Shown here: piece after piece, positions 25,286-32,395 of the stretch | Position numbering within the stretch: position 1 is the stretch's first letter | How the letters are laid out: every line of letters starts with the position of its first letter | Assembly (NCBI RefSeq): GCF_003287735.1 | Contig: NZ_NSCM01000050.1 | Span: forward strand, 1-33,176 | Source of the DNA: Photorhabdus bodei | Lineage (GTDB): Bacteria; Pseudomonadota; Gammaproteobacteria; Enterobacterales; Enterobacteriaceae | Direction: 5' to 3' | DNA length: 33,176 nt | Program-made: the position numbers and the translations under genes | The notes under the pieces: generated by a model | The model's database searches: none | Told to the model about the DNA's origin: nothing | Seen by the model: the letters and a program-made list of their open reading frames with translations, nothing else

Positions 25286-27115
25286 ATGTGTGGAATTGTT
25301 GGTGCAGTAGCACAGCGAGATATTGCAGAAATCCTGATTGAAGGACTTCGTCGTTTGGAATACCGAGGTTACGACTCCGCTGGCTTGGCGGTTGTTGATA
25401 ACGAAAAAAATATGTTTCGCCTGCGTGAAGTCGGTAAGGTACAAGTACTTGCTGATGAGGTTGGTAAGCAGCCAGTCCTTGGTGGGACAGGTATTGCTCA
25501 TACCCGTTGGGCTACACACGGCGAACCAAACGAGAAAAATGCTCACCCGCATGTATCTGATTATATTGCTGTTGTTCACAACGGTATTATTGAAAACTAT
25601 GAAGAATTACGCGTTCAATTAATTGCACTCGGTTATCAGTTTATCTCGGATACTGATACAGAAGTTATTGCCCACCTTGTTCATTGGGAACAAAAACAAG
25701 GTGGTACTTTGTTGGAAGCTATTCAACGAGTTATTCCTCGGTTGCGTGGTGCTTATGGTGCAGTCATCATGGATAGCCGTGATCCTGGAACAATAATTGC
25801 TGCAAGATCGGGTAGTCCTTTGGTTATAGGCCTAGGCGTTGGAGAAAACTTTCTGGCGTCTGATCAGTTGGCGCTATTGCCTGTTACTCGTCGTTTTATC
25901 TTCCTTGAGGAAGGGGATATTGCTGAAGTAACTCGCCGTACTGTACGTATTTTTAATGCTCAGAGCAAACCGGTTGAACGGGAACAGATTGAATCCAATA
26001 TTCAGTATGATGCTGGTGATAAAGGTGTCTACCGTCATTACATGCAAAAAGAGATCTATGAACAACCAATGGCAATTAAAAGCACTCTGGAAAGACGCTT
26101 GAGTCATGGGCAGGTAGATCTGTCTGAGCTTGGTCCTAACGCAGCTAAATTATTATCTAAAGTAGAGCATATTCAGATAGTTGCTTGTGGTACATCCTAT
26201 AACGCAGGTATGGTTTCCCGTTATTGGTTTGAAGCATTGGCTGGTATTCCTTGTGATGTGGAAATTGCTTCTGAATTCCGTTACCGCAAATCAGCGCGCC
26301 GTTCAGGAAGCTTACTTATCACCTTGTCTCAATCGGGCGAAACCGCAGATACATTGGCAGCCTTGCGTTTATCTAAAGAACTTGGCTATCTCACATCGTT
26401 GACTGTCTGTAACGTAGCGGGTTCTTCTTTAGTACGTGAATCTGATTTTGCTCTGATGACCAAAGCCGGCGCAGAAATTGGCGTTGCTTCAACTAAAGCG
26501 TTCACAACCCAGCTAACAGTATTGCTAATGCTGGTGGCTTATCTTGGACGTTTAAAAGGTGTTAATGCTGAACAGGAGCAAGAAATTGTTCATGCATTAC
26601 ATGCACTGCCAAGCCGCATCGAAAGCATGCTGTCGAAAGATAAAATTATCGAGGCGCTGGCGGAAGATTTTTCTGATAAGCACCACGCTCTATTCCTTGG
26701 CCGTGGTGATCAGTATCCGATTGCGGTTGAAGGGGCGCTGAAATTAAAAGAAATTTCTTACATCCATGCAGAGGCTTATGCCGCAGGCGAATTAAAACAT
26801 GGCCCATTGGCACTGATTGATGCAGATATGCCAGTCATCATTGTAGCTCCAAACAATGAACTGCTGGAAAAATTGAAATCCAATATTGAGGAAGTACGTG
26901 CTCGTGGCGGATTGCTATATGTATTTGCTGATCAGGATGCGGGTTTTACAGACAGCGAAGGAATGAAGATCATTCCATTACCACATGTTGAAGAACTGAT
27001 TGCTCCAATATTTTATACCGTGCCGTTGCAACTGCTCTCTTATCATGTTGCGCTGATTAAAGGAACCGATGTTGATCAGCCTCGTAACCTGGCTAAGTCA
27101 GTGACTGTAGAATAA
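25286..27115 (+). CDS. glmS: Glutamine-fructose-6-phosphate aminotransferase GlmS
   Basis: Makes glucosamine 6-phosphate from fructose 6-phosphate and glutamine, the first step to UDP-GlcNAc. From ATG 25286 it has 609 residues, the E. coli length; the frame is open for 16 more codons upstream but MCGIVGAVAQRD must be the start because Cys2 becomes the N-terminal nucleophile. The glutaminase domain has RGYDSAGLAV and HTRWATHGEPNEKNAHPH. Two SIS isomerase domains follow (CGTSYNAGMVSRYWFE; GRGDQYPIAVEGALKLKEIS), and it ends NLAKSVTVE with the active-site Lys. The 3' end is the target sequence for Tn7 TnsD. Confidence 0.98.
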   Translation: MCGIVGAVAQRDIAEILIEGLRRLEYRGYDSAGLAVVDNEKNMFRLREVGKVQVLADEVGKQPVLGGTGIAHTRWATHGEPNEKNAHPHVSDYIAVVHNGIIENYEELRVQLIALGYQFISDTDTEVIAHLVHWEQKQGGTLLEAIQRVIPRLRGAYGAVIMDSRDPGTIIAARSGSPLVIGLGVGENFLASDQLALLPVTRRFIFLEEGDIAEVTRRTVRIFNAQSKPVEREQIESNIQYDAGDKGVYRHYMQKEIYEQPMAIKSTLERRLSHGQVDLSELGPNAAKLLSKVEHIQIVACGTSYNAGMVSRYWFEALAGIPCDVEIASEFRYRKSARRSGSLLITLSQSGETADTLAALRLSKELGYLTSLTVCNVAGSSLVRESDFALMTKAGAEIGVASTKAFTTQLTVLLMLVAYLGRLKGVNAEQEQEIVHALHALPSRIESMLSKDKIIEALAEDFSDKHHALFLGRGDQYPIAVEGALKLKEISYIHAEAYAAGELKHGPLALIDADMPVIIVAPNNELLEKLKSNIEEVRARGGLLYVFADQDAGFTDSEGMKIIPLPHVEELIAPIFYTVPLQLLSYHVALIKGTDVDQPRNLAKSVTVE

Positions 27116-27142
27116 TCGCTTTATAATAAGAAATTAAAATAA
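27065..27142 (+). other. Predicted attTn7 region (glmS 3' end)
   Basis: The last codons of glmS (encoding DVDQPRNLAKSVTVE) are the conserved TnsD-binding segment; Tn7-type elements insert about 25 bp after the stop, here within the start of the terminator. The site looks empty: no Tn7 end sequence or target duplication is visible. Known biology of Tn7, applied by position. Confidence 0.6.
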
Positions 27143-27175
27143 GCCCCTGTACATTAAAAATACAGGGGCTTTTTG
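27141..27175 (+). terminator. glmS terminator
   Basis: AGCCCCTGTA (27142-27151) pairs perfectly with TACAGGGGCT (27161-27170) around an A-rich loop, followed by TTTT. A 10-bp GC-rich stem makes this a strong intrinsic terminator. Confidence 0.95.
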
Positions 27176-27233
27176 TGTTTAATTGAGAAAATTTCTCATT
27201 ATTTTCTTGATGATAAAAATAAATTGCGATACT

Positions 27234-27256
27234 GTAATGTTATATTATTACATTTT
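27234..27256. promoter_or_regulatory. Zur-box-like palindrome
   Basis: AATGTTATATTATTACATT (27236-27254) is an odd-length palindrome with one mismatch and fits the enterobacterial Zur box (AATGTTATA-N-TATAACATT) closely. It lies 12 bp before the ATG of the rpmE2-like relic, and in E. coli Zur represses ykgM (rpmE2) under zinc-replete conditions. It has little left to control if the relic is dead. Confidence 0.6.
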
Positions 27257-27266
27257 TGGTGAAGTT

Positions 27267-27372
27267 ATGAAACCAGATATCCATCCAAGCTATTGGGGAG
27301 TTGTATTTTAATACCTACTTTGCAATTGGCTGCGTGATTCCAGAAAAAATTCGGGCGTTTTATTGATAGAAC
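27267..27372 (+). pseudogene. Relic of rpmE2/ykgM (ribosomal protein L31 type B)
   Basis: The ATG at 27267 opens MKPDIHPSYWGVVF and then TAA. E. coli YkgM begins MKPNIHPEYRTVVF. One base on, in another frame, NTYFAIGCVI follows, comparable to the EYFKIGSTIK that comes next in YkgM. After that the match fades. This suggests a gene broken by a deletion and frameshift, keeping its start and its Zur-type operator. Identification rests on about 14 plus 8 residues and the regulator site, so it is moderate. The end is uncertain. Confidence 0.55.
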
Positions 27373-27539
27373 TCGCAGCTTATAACTTCGGGTTTACTGT
27401 CCATATTTAATTTTACTTTTGATTATCTTGAAAATAACTGACCTAAACTTTGTTTGGGAATAGAGTTAGCATAGTTGAATTTAATATAAATAAAATTTAT
27501 ATTTTATGCAAAATGAAATCTCATAAATACTTGTTGTAT
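27373..27539. other. AT-rich non-coding stretch
   Basis: Very AT-rich sequence between the L31 relic and the invertase relic. I see no gene, terminator or clear repeat. Its right part may hold further decayed invertase sequence, too eroded to align by eye. Confidence 0.5.
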
Positions 27540-27684
27540 AGTATAAAATTAAATCTTCAATTGGTTGTTTTTACTACAAATTTATCCTCCAAAATAGTTC
27601 ATAATTTACTCTTATAAACATATTTTTTCATAAACCACAGTTCTGGTCATTTATTGGCACCTGAATATAGCCAATCTTTGCCAT
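27540..27684 (-). pseudogene. Decayed 5' copy of the Gin-type invertase gene
   Basis: On the minus strand from 27684 it reads MAKIGYIQVPINDQNCGL and then a stop; the intact invertase gene at 32311 reads MAKIGYVRVSTNDQNSDL. Nucleotide similarity to that gene goes on past the stop, for example around GAGGATAAA (which codes EDK in the intact gene), and fades near 27540. The catalytic Ser10 codon is changed to Pro. It is an inverted, dead partial copy of the gene, placed outside the left crossover site just as the intact gene lies outside the right one. Confidence 0.85.
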
Positions 27685-27785
27685 ATATACCCCCTGCTTA
27701 GTACTAATACGAGACTATTCTGTTGGAAATTTCACGGATTAGTGAGTTTTGAAAAATCTTGGTTTGGTGGAAACGGTGAATTTGG
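27600..27785. repeat. Left arm of the island-flanking inverted repeat
   Basis: Read on the minus strand, this arm aligns with 32215-32395 on the plus strand: fibre start, crossover site, the 60-bp invertase upstream region, and the first part of the invertase. The match is near perfect around the crossover site and the invertase start and patchy between. The arm is thus an inverted copy of a whole fibre/invertase junction. Confidence 0.85.
27747..27772 (-). repeat. Left crossover site (gix/hix type)
   Basis: A 26-bp imperfect dyad. On the minus strand the centre is AAACCAAGATTT, compared with the Hin/Gin-family core AAACCAAGGTTT (27753-27764 region). It is in opposite orientation to the right site at 32223-32248. 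One half-site has A for G next to the central AA, so it may be bound less well. Cleavage would be at the central dinucleotide 27759-27760. Confidence 0.85.
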
Positions 27786-28813
27786 CTCAGGGAGCAGTAC
27801 CGAATAGCCGGAAAGTGAACGGGAAAACACTGGCTGGGGATATCAATTTGAATGCGGGGGATGTGGGGGCTTTCCCCATACTGAGATCCATTGATGAAAT
27901 ACCAACACTGGGATATAACGGCCCGTTCCGTGGAGGGGAATCTACTAATTATGCAAAGGGGGTTAGCATTGGTGATAGCGACTATGGTCAGATCTGGGTT
28001 AATTCATCCGGACGGTTATTTGCACAATTTTCCAATAATAATGGTGCAAAACCGGGAGGTGAATGTGTTTATACGAGCGATATTGCGGAAACCGTAAATT
28101 TGGCAAAAGGGGCTTACCCAAAATCAGGTGGTCTCGTCAATGGGAATGTGGATGCAACAGGATATATTTCCGGCAAAGGAGTGTATGAAGCACCTGGTAT
28201 TCGAGTATATAGTTCGATAAATAAGCCGTCACTGGAGGAATTGGGGGCATTTCCAGGTGTACGCAACGGTATAACCGATAATGGCAAATTCTCGGATATG
28301 CGTGAAACTGGTATCTATATTGTATATATAGCTGATCCTAATTCTGTAACTGACTTACCTGTCTATAACGGTTATAAAATTTACTCATATGGATTTCTTG
28401 TTGTATTTAGAAATAATGATCAACAAATTCATCAAACATATTATTCCCACCATGGCGATATTGCGACACGACAGACATGGGATGGGCCAGCAAAATACTT
28501 ATCCTGGACTATTCAATATAGTACAAAAAACAAACCATCTGCAACTGATGTGGGAGTATATACCAAAGCGGAATCTGATAGTCGGTATGCAGACAAAACT
28601 AATATAGGGGTAGCAAACCTGCGTCTTGGTAGTGTAACTACCGAAGGTGGCTGGACAAACGAAACAAAGAGCTGGACTGCGCCTGCTGGTAATGTTCTTG
28701 TTGGTATAAATACAACAATGTGGAGCTCCGGAAGGCAACACCTTGCAGGAGTGCACTATCGCCCAGTGCAGGCATATATCAATAATGCATGGGTAACAAT
28801 ATCAACTATTTAG
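27749..28813 (+). CDS. Tail-fibre variable part A (5'-truncated)
   Basis: The receptor-binding distal part of a phage or phage-tail-like bacteriocin fibre. The frame begins inside the crossover site (KNLGLVETVNLAQGAVP) with only a TTG available as start and a stop two codons upstream, so the virion-attachment N-terminus is missing here. Of 354 residues, the middle holds a module like the knob repeats of pyocin fibres (GIYIVYIADPNSVTDLPVY to TWDGPAKYLSW), then the fibre repeat YTKAESDSRY. The last 67 residues (VANLRLGS to the end, with GVHYRPVQAYINNAWV) resemble the C-terminal tip of Mu/P2-type fibres. ETVNLAKGAYP recurs once inside. Its start is homologous to fibre part B, the rest is not. 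Confidence 0.83.
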   Translation: MKNLGLVETVNLAQGAVPNSRKVNGKTLAGDINLNAGDVGAFPILRSIDEIPTLGYNGPFRGGESTNYAKGVSIGDSDYGQIWVNSSGRLFAQFSNNNGAKPGGECVYTSDIAETVNLAKGAYPKSGGLVNGNVDATGYISGKGVYEAPGIRVYSSINKPSLEELGAFPGVRNGITDNGKFSDMRETGIYIVYIADPNSVTDLPVYNGYKIYSYGFLVVFRNNDQQIHQTYYSHHGDIATRQTWDGPAKYLSWTIQYSTKNKPSATDVGVYTKAESDSRYADKTNIGVANLRLGSVTTEGGWTNETKSWTAPAGNVLVGINTTMWSSGRQHLAGVHYRPVQAYINNAWVTISTI

Positions 28814-29338
28814 GTGAATGTTATGATAACTGAGATTTTTACCCCTTATACCCCAAAAGATGGTATCCCATATGTTCAATATTTAAAAGATGATAAGGGC
28901 AACGACTGGTATAAAATTCAAAAAAAATTTACAGAAGAAACGATTAAATTTACGTTTAATAAAGCAGGAATAATTACTTCATTATCAAAAGACATATCTA
29001 GTCTTTTTCCAATATATTTATCTGTAGCGGAATTAGAGCCAAAGAATATACCAGAAGGTCTTGATATTTCTGGTAGATGGTTTTTTAATGGTAAGAAAGT
29101 AATTCCTCGTATATATACGTTAGAAGAAAAAATACGGATAACTGAAAATCATAAAATAGAAAAAATGGCTGTAATCAACATGACTATCCAACCTCTACAA
29201 GATGCCATTGATTTAGATATAGCAACAGATAAAGAAATTGAGCAATTGATAGCATGGAGAAAATACAGAGTTTTATTAAGTAGAGTAGATACTTCTCAAC
29301 CTGATAGAATCCAGTGGCCTGAAAAACCTAAAAAATAG
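28814..29338 (+). CDS. Tail fibre assembly protein A (Tfa family)
   Basis: A Tfa/gpU-type chaperone that helps fold and trimerise the fibre tip made just upstream. The gene directly abuts the fibre A stop. Of 174 residues the C-terminal third carries the family pattern: QDAIDLDIATDKEIEQLIAW, then KYRVLLSRVDTSQPDRIQWP. The N-terminal part (YTPKDGIPYVQYLKDDKGND) is the variable region expected to match its fibre. It resembles Tfa B mainly at the C-terminus. An in-frame ATG three codons on (MITEIF) is another possible start. A hairpin terminator follows at once. Confidence 0.85.
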   Translation: MNVMITEIFTPYTPKDGIPYVQYLKDDKGNDWYKIQKKFTEETIKFTFNKAGIITSLSKDISSLFPIYLSVAELEPKNIPEGLDISGRWFFNGKKVIPRIYTLEEKIRITENHKIEKMAVINMTIQPLQDAIDLDIATDKEIEQLIAWRKYRVLLSRVDTSQPDRIQWPEKPKK

Positions 29339-29368
29339 AAAACAGAGCCTATATTGGCCCTGTTTTTT
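29339..29368 (+). terminator. Terminator after tfa A
   Basis: AACAG-A-GCC (29341-29349) pairs with GGC-C-CTGTT (29356-29364), one internal mismatch, followed by a T-run that includes TTTT. It separates the fibre cassette from the glycosyltransferase gene. Confidence 0.8.
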
Positions 29369-29413
29369 CAGGTAAAATAAATAAAAAAATTAGGATGAGG
29401 ACAGGTAAGCATA

Positions 29414-30511
29414 ATGAATATTTTGATTACAAATTTTCATACTGGAAATGGTGGTGGTCATACAACATACATAATGAATATAGTTAAATATTTTAACTAT
29501 AACGAAGGAAATTTATTCATTGCTTGCCCGCCAGAAAGTAGACTATATAAAGAATTATCTAATTTAGAATTTGACAACATATTTTCATTATATTTTTCCT
29601 TTAAAATCAAAAAATTAAAAAAAATTATAAAAACCAGTAAGACGTTATCTAGAATATCAAAAGAACATAAAATAGACATTATTCACACTAATGGAACTTC
29701 TGATAATAAAATAGCTATTATAGCAAAATTATTTTTCGGAATGAAAAGTAAATTAATTTATACTAAGCATAATCATTATTCAGTATCTTTGTTGTCAAGA
29801 ATCAGACTTAGAAAGTTTAATGAAAAAGTTATTTTTGTGAGTGACTCTACACGTAACCAATGCTCATATTTTATCTCTGATGAGCACTCAGTTACTATTA
29901 AAAATGGCATTAATATTGATAAATGGAGAGTTGAGCACCCAATTACAGAGAGAGGGAAAATAATAATTATTTCCTCTGCTGGAACTGCAGAACATAAAGG
30001 CTGGCATTTCTTAATAAGATGTCTGGCAAAAGATAAAGAGCTGTCTGATAAGTTCAGTGTAAAAATTATAGGCCGTATTCCTCATAAGAAGGATATGGAA
30101 AAATTAATCGGGATTACTTTTTCGCATGTTAATGTTGAATTTACTGGTTATATAACTGATGATGAAACAATCATCAGTTATATGAAAAATGCCTCTATTG
30201 GTTTTGTATTATCTACTGATTGTGAAACTATTAGTTTTTCCTGCAGAGAAATGATGGCTTGTGGTCTTCCTGTTATCGTCAGTGATTTTGGTGGACTACC
30301 AGAAAACATTGATCATGGTGTTAATGGTTGGATCACAAGAGCAGGAAATGAAGCATCAATACATAATACTTTGAAATTAATTGCTAATTTGTCATTTCAA
30401 GAGTTAAAAGAGTTTTCTAAAAAAGCCAGAGAAAAAGCTGTTAATGAGTTTGATGTAGAAAAAATGGTTTCAGAAACGATAAATACCTACAAGTCAGTTT
30501 GTAAGTCTTAA
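29414..30511 (+). CDS. GT4-type glycosyltransferase inside the invertible segment
   Basis: A two-domain GT-B enzyme of the GT4 type, predicted to move a sugar from a nucleotide-sugar donor; acceptor unknown. Of 365 residues, the N-terminal domain starts MNILITNFHTGNGGGHTTYI with the Gly-rich loop at 11-15. The C-terminal domain has the EX7E motif E271-E279 and ACGLPVIVSDFGGLPENIDHGVNGW, standard for the family. No membrane segment or signal peptide is seen. It is strongly AT-rich with long A-runs, unlike the core genes, which suggests recent transfer. It sits between two terminators, so it looks like a moron added to the fibre cassette. Ribosome site: the GGACAGG/AGG region 8-12 bp upstream; no clear promoter in the 45-bp gap. 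It could modify the host O-antigen, the receptor or the fibre; this is not decidable from sequence. Confidence 0.85.
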   Translation: MNILITNFHTGNGGGHTTYIMNIVKYFNYNEGNLFIACPPESRLYKELSNLEFDNIFSLYFSFKIKKLKKIIKTSKTLSRISKEHKIDIIHTNGTSDNKIAIIAKLFFGMKSKLIYTKHNHYSVSLLSRIRLRKFNEKVIFVSDSTRNQCSYFISDEHSVTIKNGINIDKWRVEHPITERGKIIIISSAGTAEHKGWHFLIRCLAKDKELSDKFSVKIIGRIPHKKDMEKLIGITFSHVNVEFTGYITDDETIISYMKNASIGFVLSTDCETISFSCREMMACGLPVIVSDFGGLPENIDHGVNGWITRAGNEASIHNTLKLIANLSFQELKEFSKKAREKAVNEFDVEKMVSETINTYKSVCKS

Positions 30512-30515
30512 ATCT

Positions 30516-30536
30516 ACGGCCTGAAAAACAGGCCGT
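30516..30536. terminator. Shared terminator between glycosyltransferase and tfa B
   Basis: Perfect 8-bp stem ACGGCCTG (30516-30523) and CAGGCCGT (30529-30536) around A5. It lies in the 32-bp gap between two convergent genes. The T-runs are weak on both sides (TACTATTTTATT on the plus strand), so it could end both transcripts. Confidence 0.75.
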
Positions 30537-30543
30537 TACTATT

Positions 30544-31176
30544 TTATTCTGGTTGTTCAGGCCAGCTAATATCTGGCGCTGATGAAATGTCAACCCGGCT
30601 CAGTAATACTAAATACTTTTTCCAATCTATCAACAATAGCTTTTCTTTTTCTGAAGCTAGCTCAGTATCTACGCCATGTTGTAGCAATGTAACTGTTTCA
30701 TTCGCTTGTCGTAATAGTGCTACCTGCTGCTTTTCTGCATATTTAATCTGGCTATCCTTTATAATATATTTGTCAGTTACCCACTGTTTACCATCCCATT
30801 TATCAAAATCAGTGACAGGTTGTTTGAATGTCAGAGATTCTGGTAGTTCACCTAACGAAGTAATTTCATATTGTTCTAGGGTTTGCGTGTTATAAACTAT
30901 TTTTCCTCGGTGATCAGGTACTATTTGCCAACAACTTTTATCTTCACTGCGGCAAATAGCCATATCATCAGAATCTGGAAGTTCTGGTGCATCTGGATAG
31001 GAATTGGCAGGAAGTCCCACTCCTTCCATTAGATATTCTGGTCTGGCTCCAATAAATTCTCTGGAATAAGGCTCTGCATGGTAGATTATCAACCAACCAG
31101 CCTTGGTTGCTAATCCGTTATTTCCCAATATTGCGGTTTCTGGTTCTAGGAAATATTTTTGTTTCTGTGTTGTCAT
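30544..31176 (-). CDS. Tail fibre assembly protein B (Tfa family)
   Basis: The Tfa-type chaperone for fibre B. It has 210 residues: an N-terminal region with FLEPETAILGNNGLATKAGW, a middle WDGKQWVTD and a C-terminal KYLVLLSRVDISSAPDISWP that is nearly the same as in Tfa A. This form, with a longer N-terminus and the VTD(F)DKWDGKQW segment, is typical of fibres with a collar domain. Its ATG overlaps the stop of fibre B by one base (TAATG), a sign of translational coupling. Confidence 0.9.
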   Translation of the reverse strand: MTTQKQKYFLEPETAILGNNGLATKAGWLIIYHAEPYSREFIGARPEYLMEGVGLPANSYPDAPELPDSDDMAICRSEDKSCWQIVPDHRGKIVYNTQTLEQYEITSLGELPESLTFKQPVTDFDKWDGKQWVTDKYIIKDSQIKYAEKQQVALLRQANETVTLLQHGVDTELASEKEKLLLIDWKKYLVLLSRVDISSAPDISWPEQPE

Positions 31177-32231
31177 TATGCTGCTCTCACTATGTAGTTA
31201 AATGCGATATTACGGGGACGTACTCTAAATGTAGATAATGAAACTACACCAGTAGGATTTAATAGGGTCGAAAAATATTGGCCGCTCCCAAATTCTGCTT
31301 CCTCAAAATCACTAGCCATAATTTCTGATGGATAACTATTTGAAAAACGATTAATAGGAGGAGATACTAATAATCCCATATTTGCAGATTCAGCATGAGT
31401 GTAAAGATTAGGTAACTTTGTTGAATTCTGATGAGATAATATTTCCCGCCCAGAATCAATACTTCTCCCATTATCCCAACCTCGAATAAATTCACCACGT
31501 AAATCAGGGAGTGTACCAGAGGGATATGCTTCCCCTAATTTAGGGTATATAGATTTGTCAAACTGCTGACCACTACAAATAAGATAACCTGCTGGTGCAG
31601 TTGACTTAGACCACGGTAGCGGAATACCAACAAGAATATCATCCTCTGTTAATATTTTACGTTTCCCCCTGAAGTTACCACTCTCATCGAAAGCGTAAGT
31701 AGAAATGCTGAATGCTTCTGAATAACCCCCATACCCGAAAGAAAGCCCGCGAGCGTGCTGAGAGCTATCAACGCCAGGATGAGCTATATGAATTGCTAAT
31801 GACCCCAGATTATCAATTCCATTAGGTCTCAAAAATCCCGAACGGCCCAAATGACGTGAATTAGGATCATCATAATAGTTTGCAGTTTTAGCTAATATAT
31901 AACCTGATGTTTTTGTATCCGTATTCAATTGAATAAATCGACTGTCAGATTCTGATTTAGAATAATGCTCATTAGCTATTGCAACATAGCCGTTCTTTCG
32001 AGGGAGTTGAACAACATTTATATTTGAGGAGTCAGACTCACGATATCCTATTGCACAAAAAGAATCTGCTTCATGAGAAGTGGTTTCTATGAAGACATAT
32101 CGACCATCGCTCTTTGTTAGTGACAAACTGGAATAATTTCCACCTGTTTTAATATTGTGATTGCCTGATATGAGTGATTCAGTTGAGTCTTTAGGAAGAG
32201 CATTTTTCGCCAAATTCACCGTTTCCACCAA
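31176..32231 (-). CDS. Tail-fibre variable part B with tail-collar domain (5'-truncated)
   Basis: The alternative receptor-binding fibre part, on the minus strand facing fibre A. The listed start is a TTG inside the crossover site and is not a convincing natural start; the frame goes on upstream on the minus strand for about 20 codons (through KNLG) without a recognisable attachment domain. It has 351 residues here. After LVETVNLAKNALP come fibre repeats (LTKSDGRYVF; YSKSESDSRFIQL), and from about residue 205 a phage tail-collar domain: GIPLPWSKSTAPAGYLICSG, then YPSGTLPDLRGEFIRGWDNG and SGREILSHQ. It ends RVRPRNIAFNYIVRAA, the usual end of such fibres. Confidence 0.85.
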   Translation of the reverse strand: MVETVNLAKNALPKDSTESLISGNHNIKTGGNYSSLSLTKSDGRYVFIETTSHEADSFCAIGYRESDSSNINVVQLPRKNGYVAIANEHYSKSESDSRFIQLNTDTKTSGYILAKTANYYDDPNSRHLGRSGFLRPNGIDNLGSLAIHIAHPGVDSSQHARGLSFGYGGYSEAFSISTYAFDESGNFRGKRKILTEDDILVGIPLPWSKSTAPAGYLICSGQQFDKSIYPKLGEAYPSGTLPDLRGEFIRGWDNGRSIDSGREILSHQNSTKLPNLYTHAESANMGLLVSPPINRFSNSYPSEIMASDFEEAEFGSGQYFSTLLNPTGVVSLSTFRVRPRNIAFNYIVRAA

Positions 32232-32395
32232 ACCAAGGTTTTTAAAAACTCGCCAATACGTGATAATTTCGATAATAATAGTCTCATATTGGTATTAGGC
32301 AGGGTTACATATGGCAAAGATTGGCTATGTTCGGGTGTCAACAAATGACCAAAACAGTGATTTACAGCGAAACGCATTGATAAGTATAAATTGTG
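32215..32395. repeat. Right arm of the island-flanking inverted repeat
   Basis: Inverted counterpart of 27600-27785. It includes the fibre B start, the right crossover site, the 62-bp space before the invertase gene and the first 28 or so codons of that gene. Arms this long and this gene-rich are not needed for site-specific inversion, so they record a duplication. Confidence 0.85.
32223..32248 (+). repeat. Right crossover site (gix/hix type)
   Basis: The 26-bp dyad has the perfect core AAACCAAGGTTT (32230-32241) with the central AA at 32235-32236, the same core as the Salmonella hix sites. It is inverted relative to the left site. Its outer half-site (TTTTTAAAAA) is more AT-rich than in the left copy. 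Confidence 0.9.

Noticed and set aside
27116..27260. A Tn7-type insertion after glmS
   Set aside because: No Tn7 end motif, no target duplication and no tns genes in the window.
27640..27690. A similar peptide (GHLLAPEYSQSLPYI / GHLLTPEHSQSLPYV) in the frames opposite the two invertase starts, looking like a fibre constant end
   Set aside because: Both are antisense of homologous invertase codons, so the likeness is expected without any coding role; the left one is followed by stops.
32236..32250. A TTTAAAA slippery heptamer on the minus strand at the right crossover site, which could join a short upstream frame (MRLLLSKLSRIGEF) to fibre B by a -1 shift
   Set aside because: The AT-rich run is part of the crossover site itself, the left copy lacks the heptamer, and the upstream frame is largely antisense to the invertase region.
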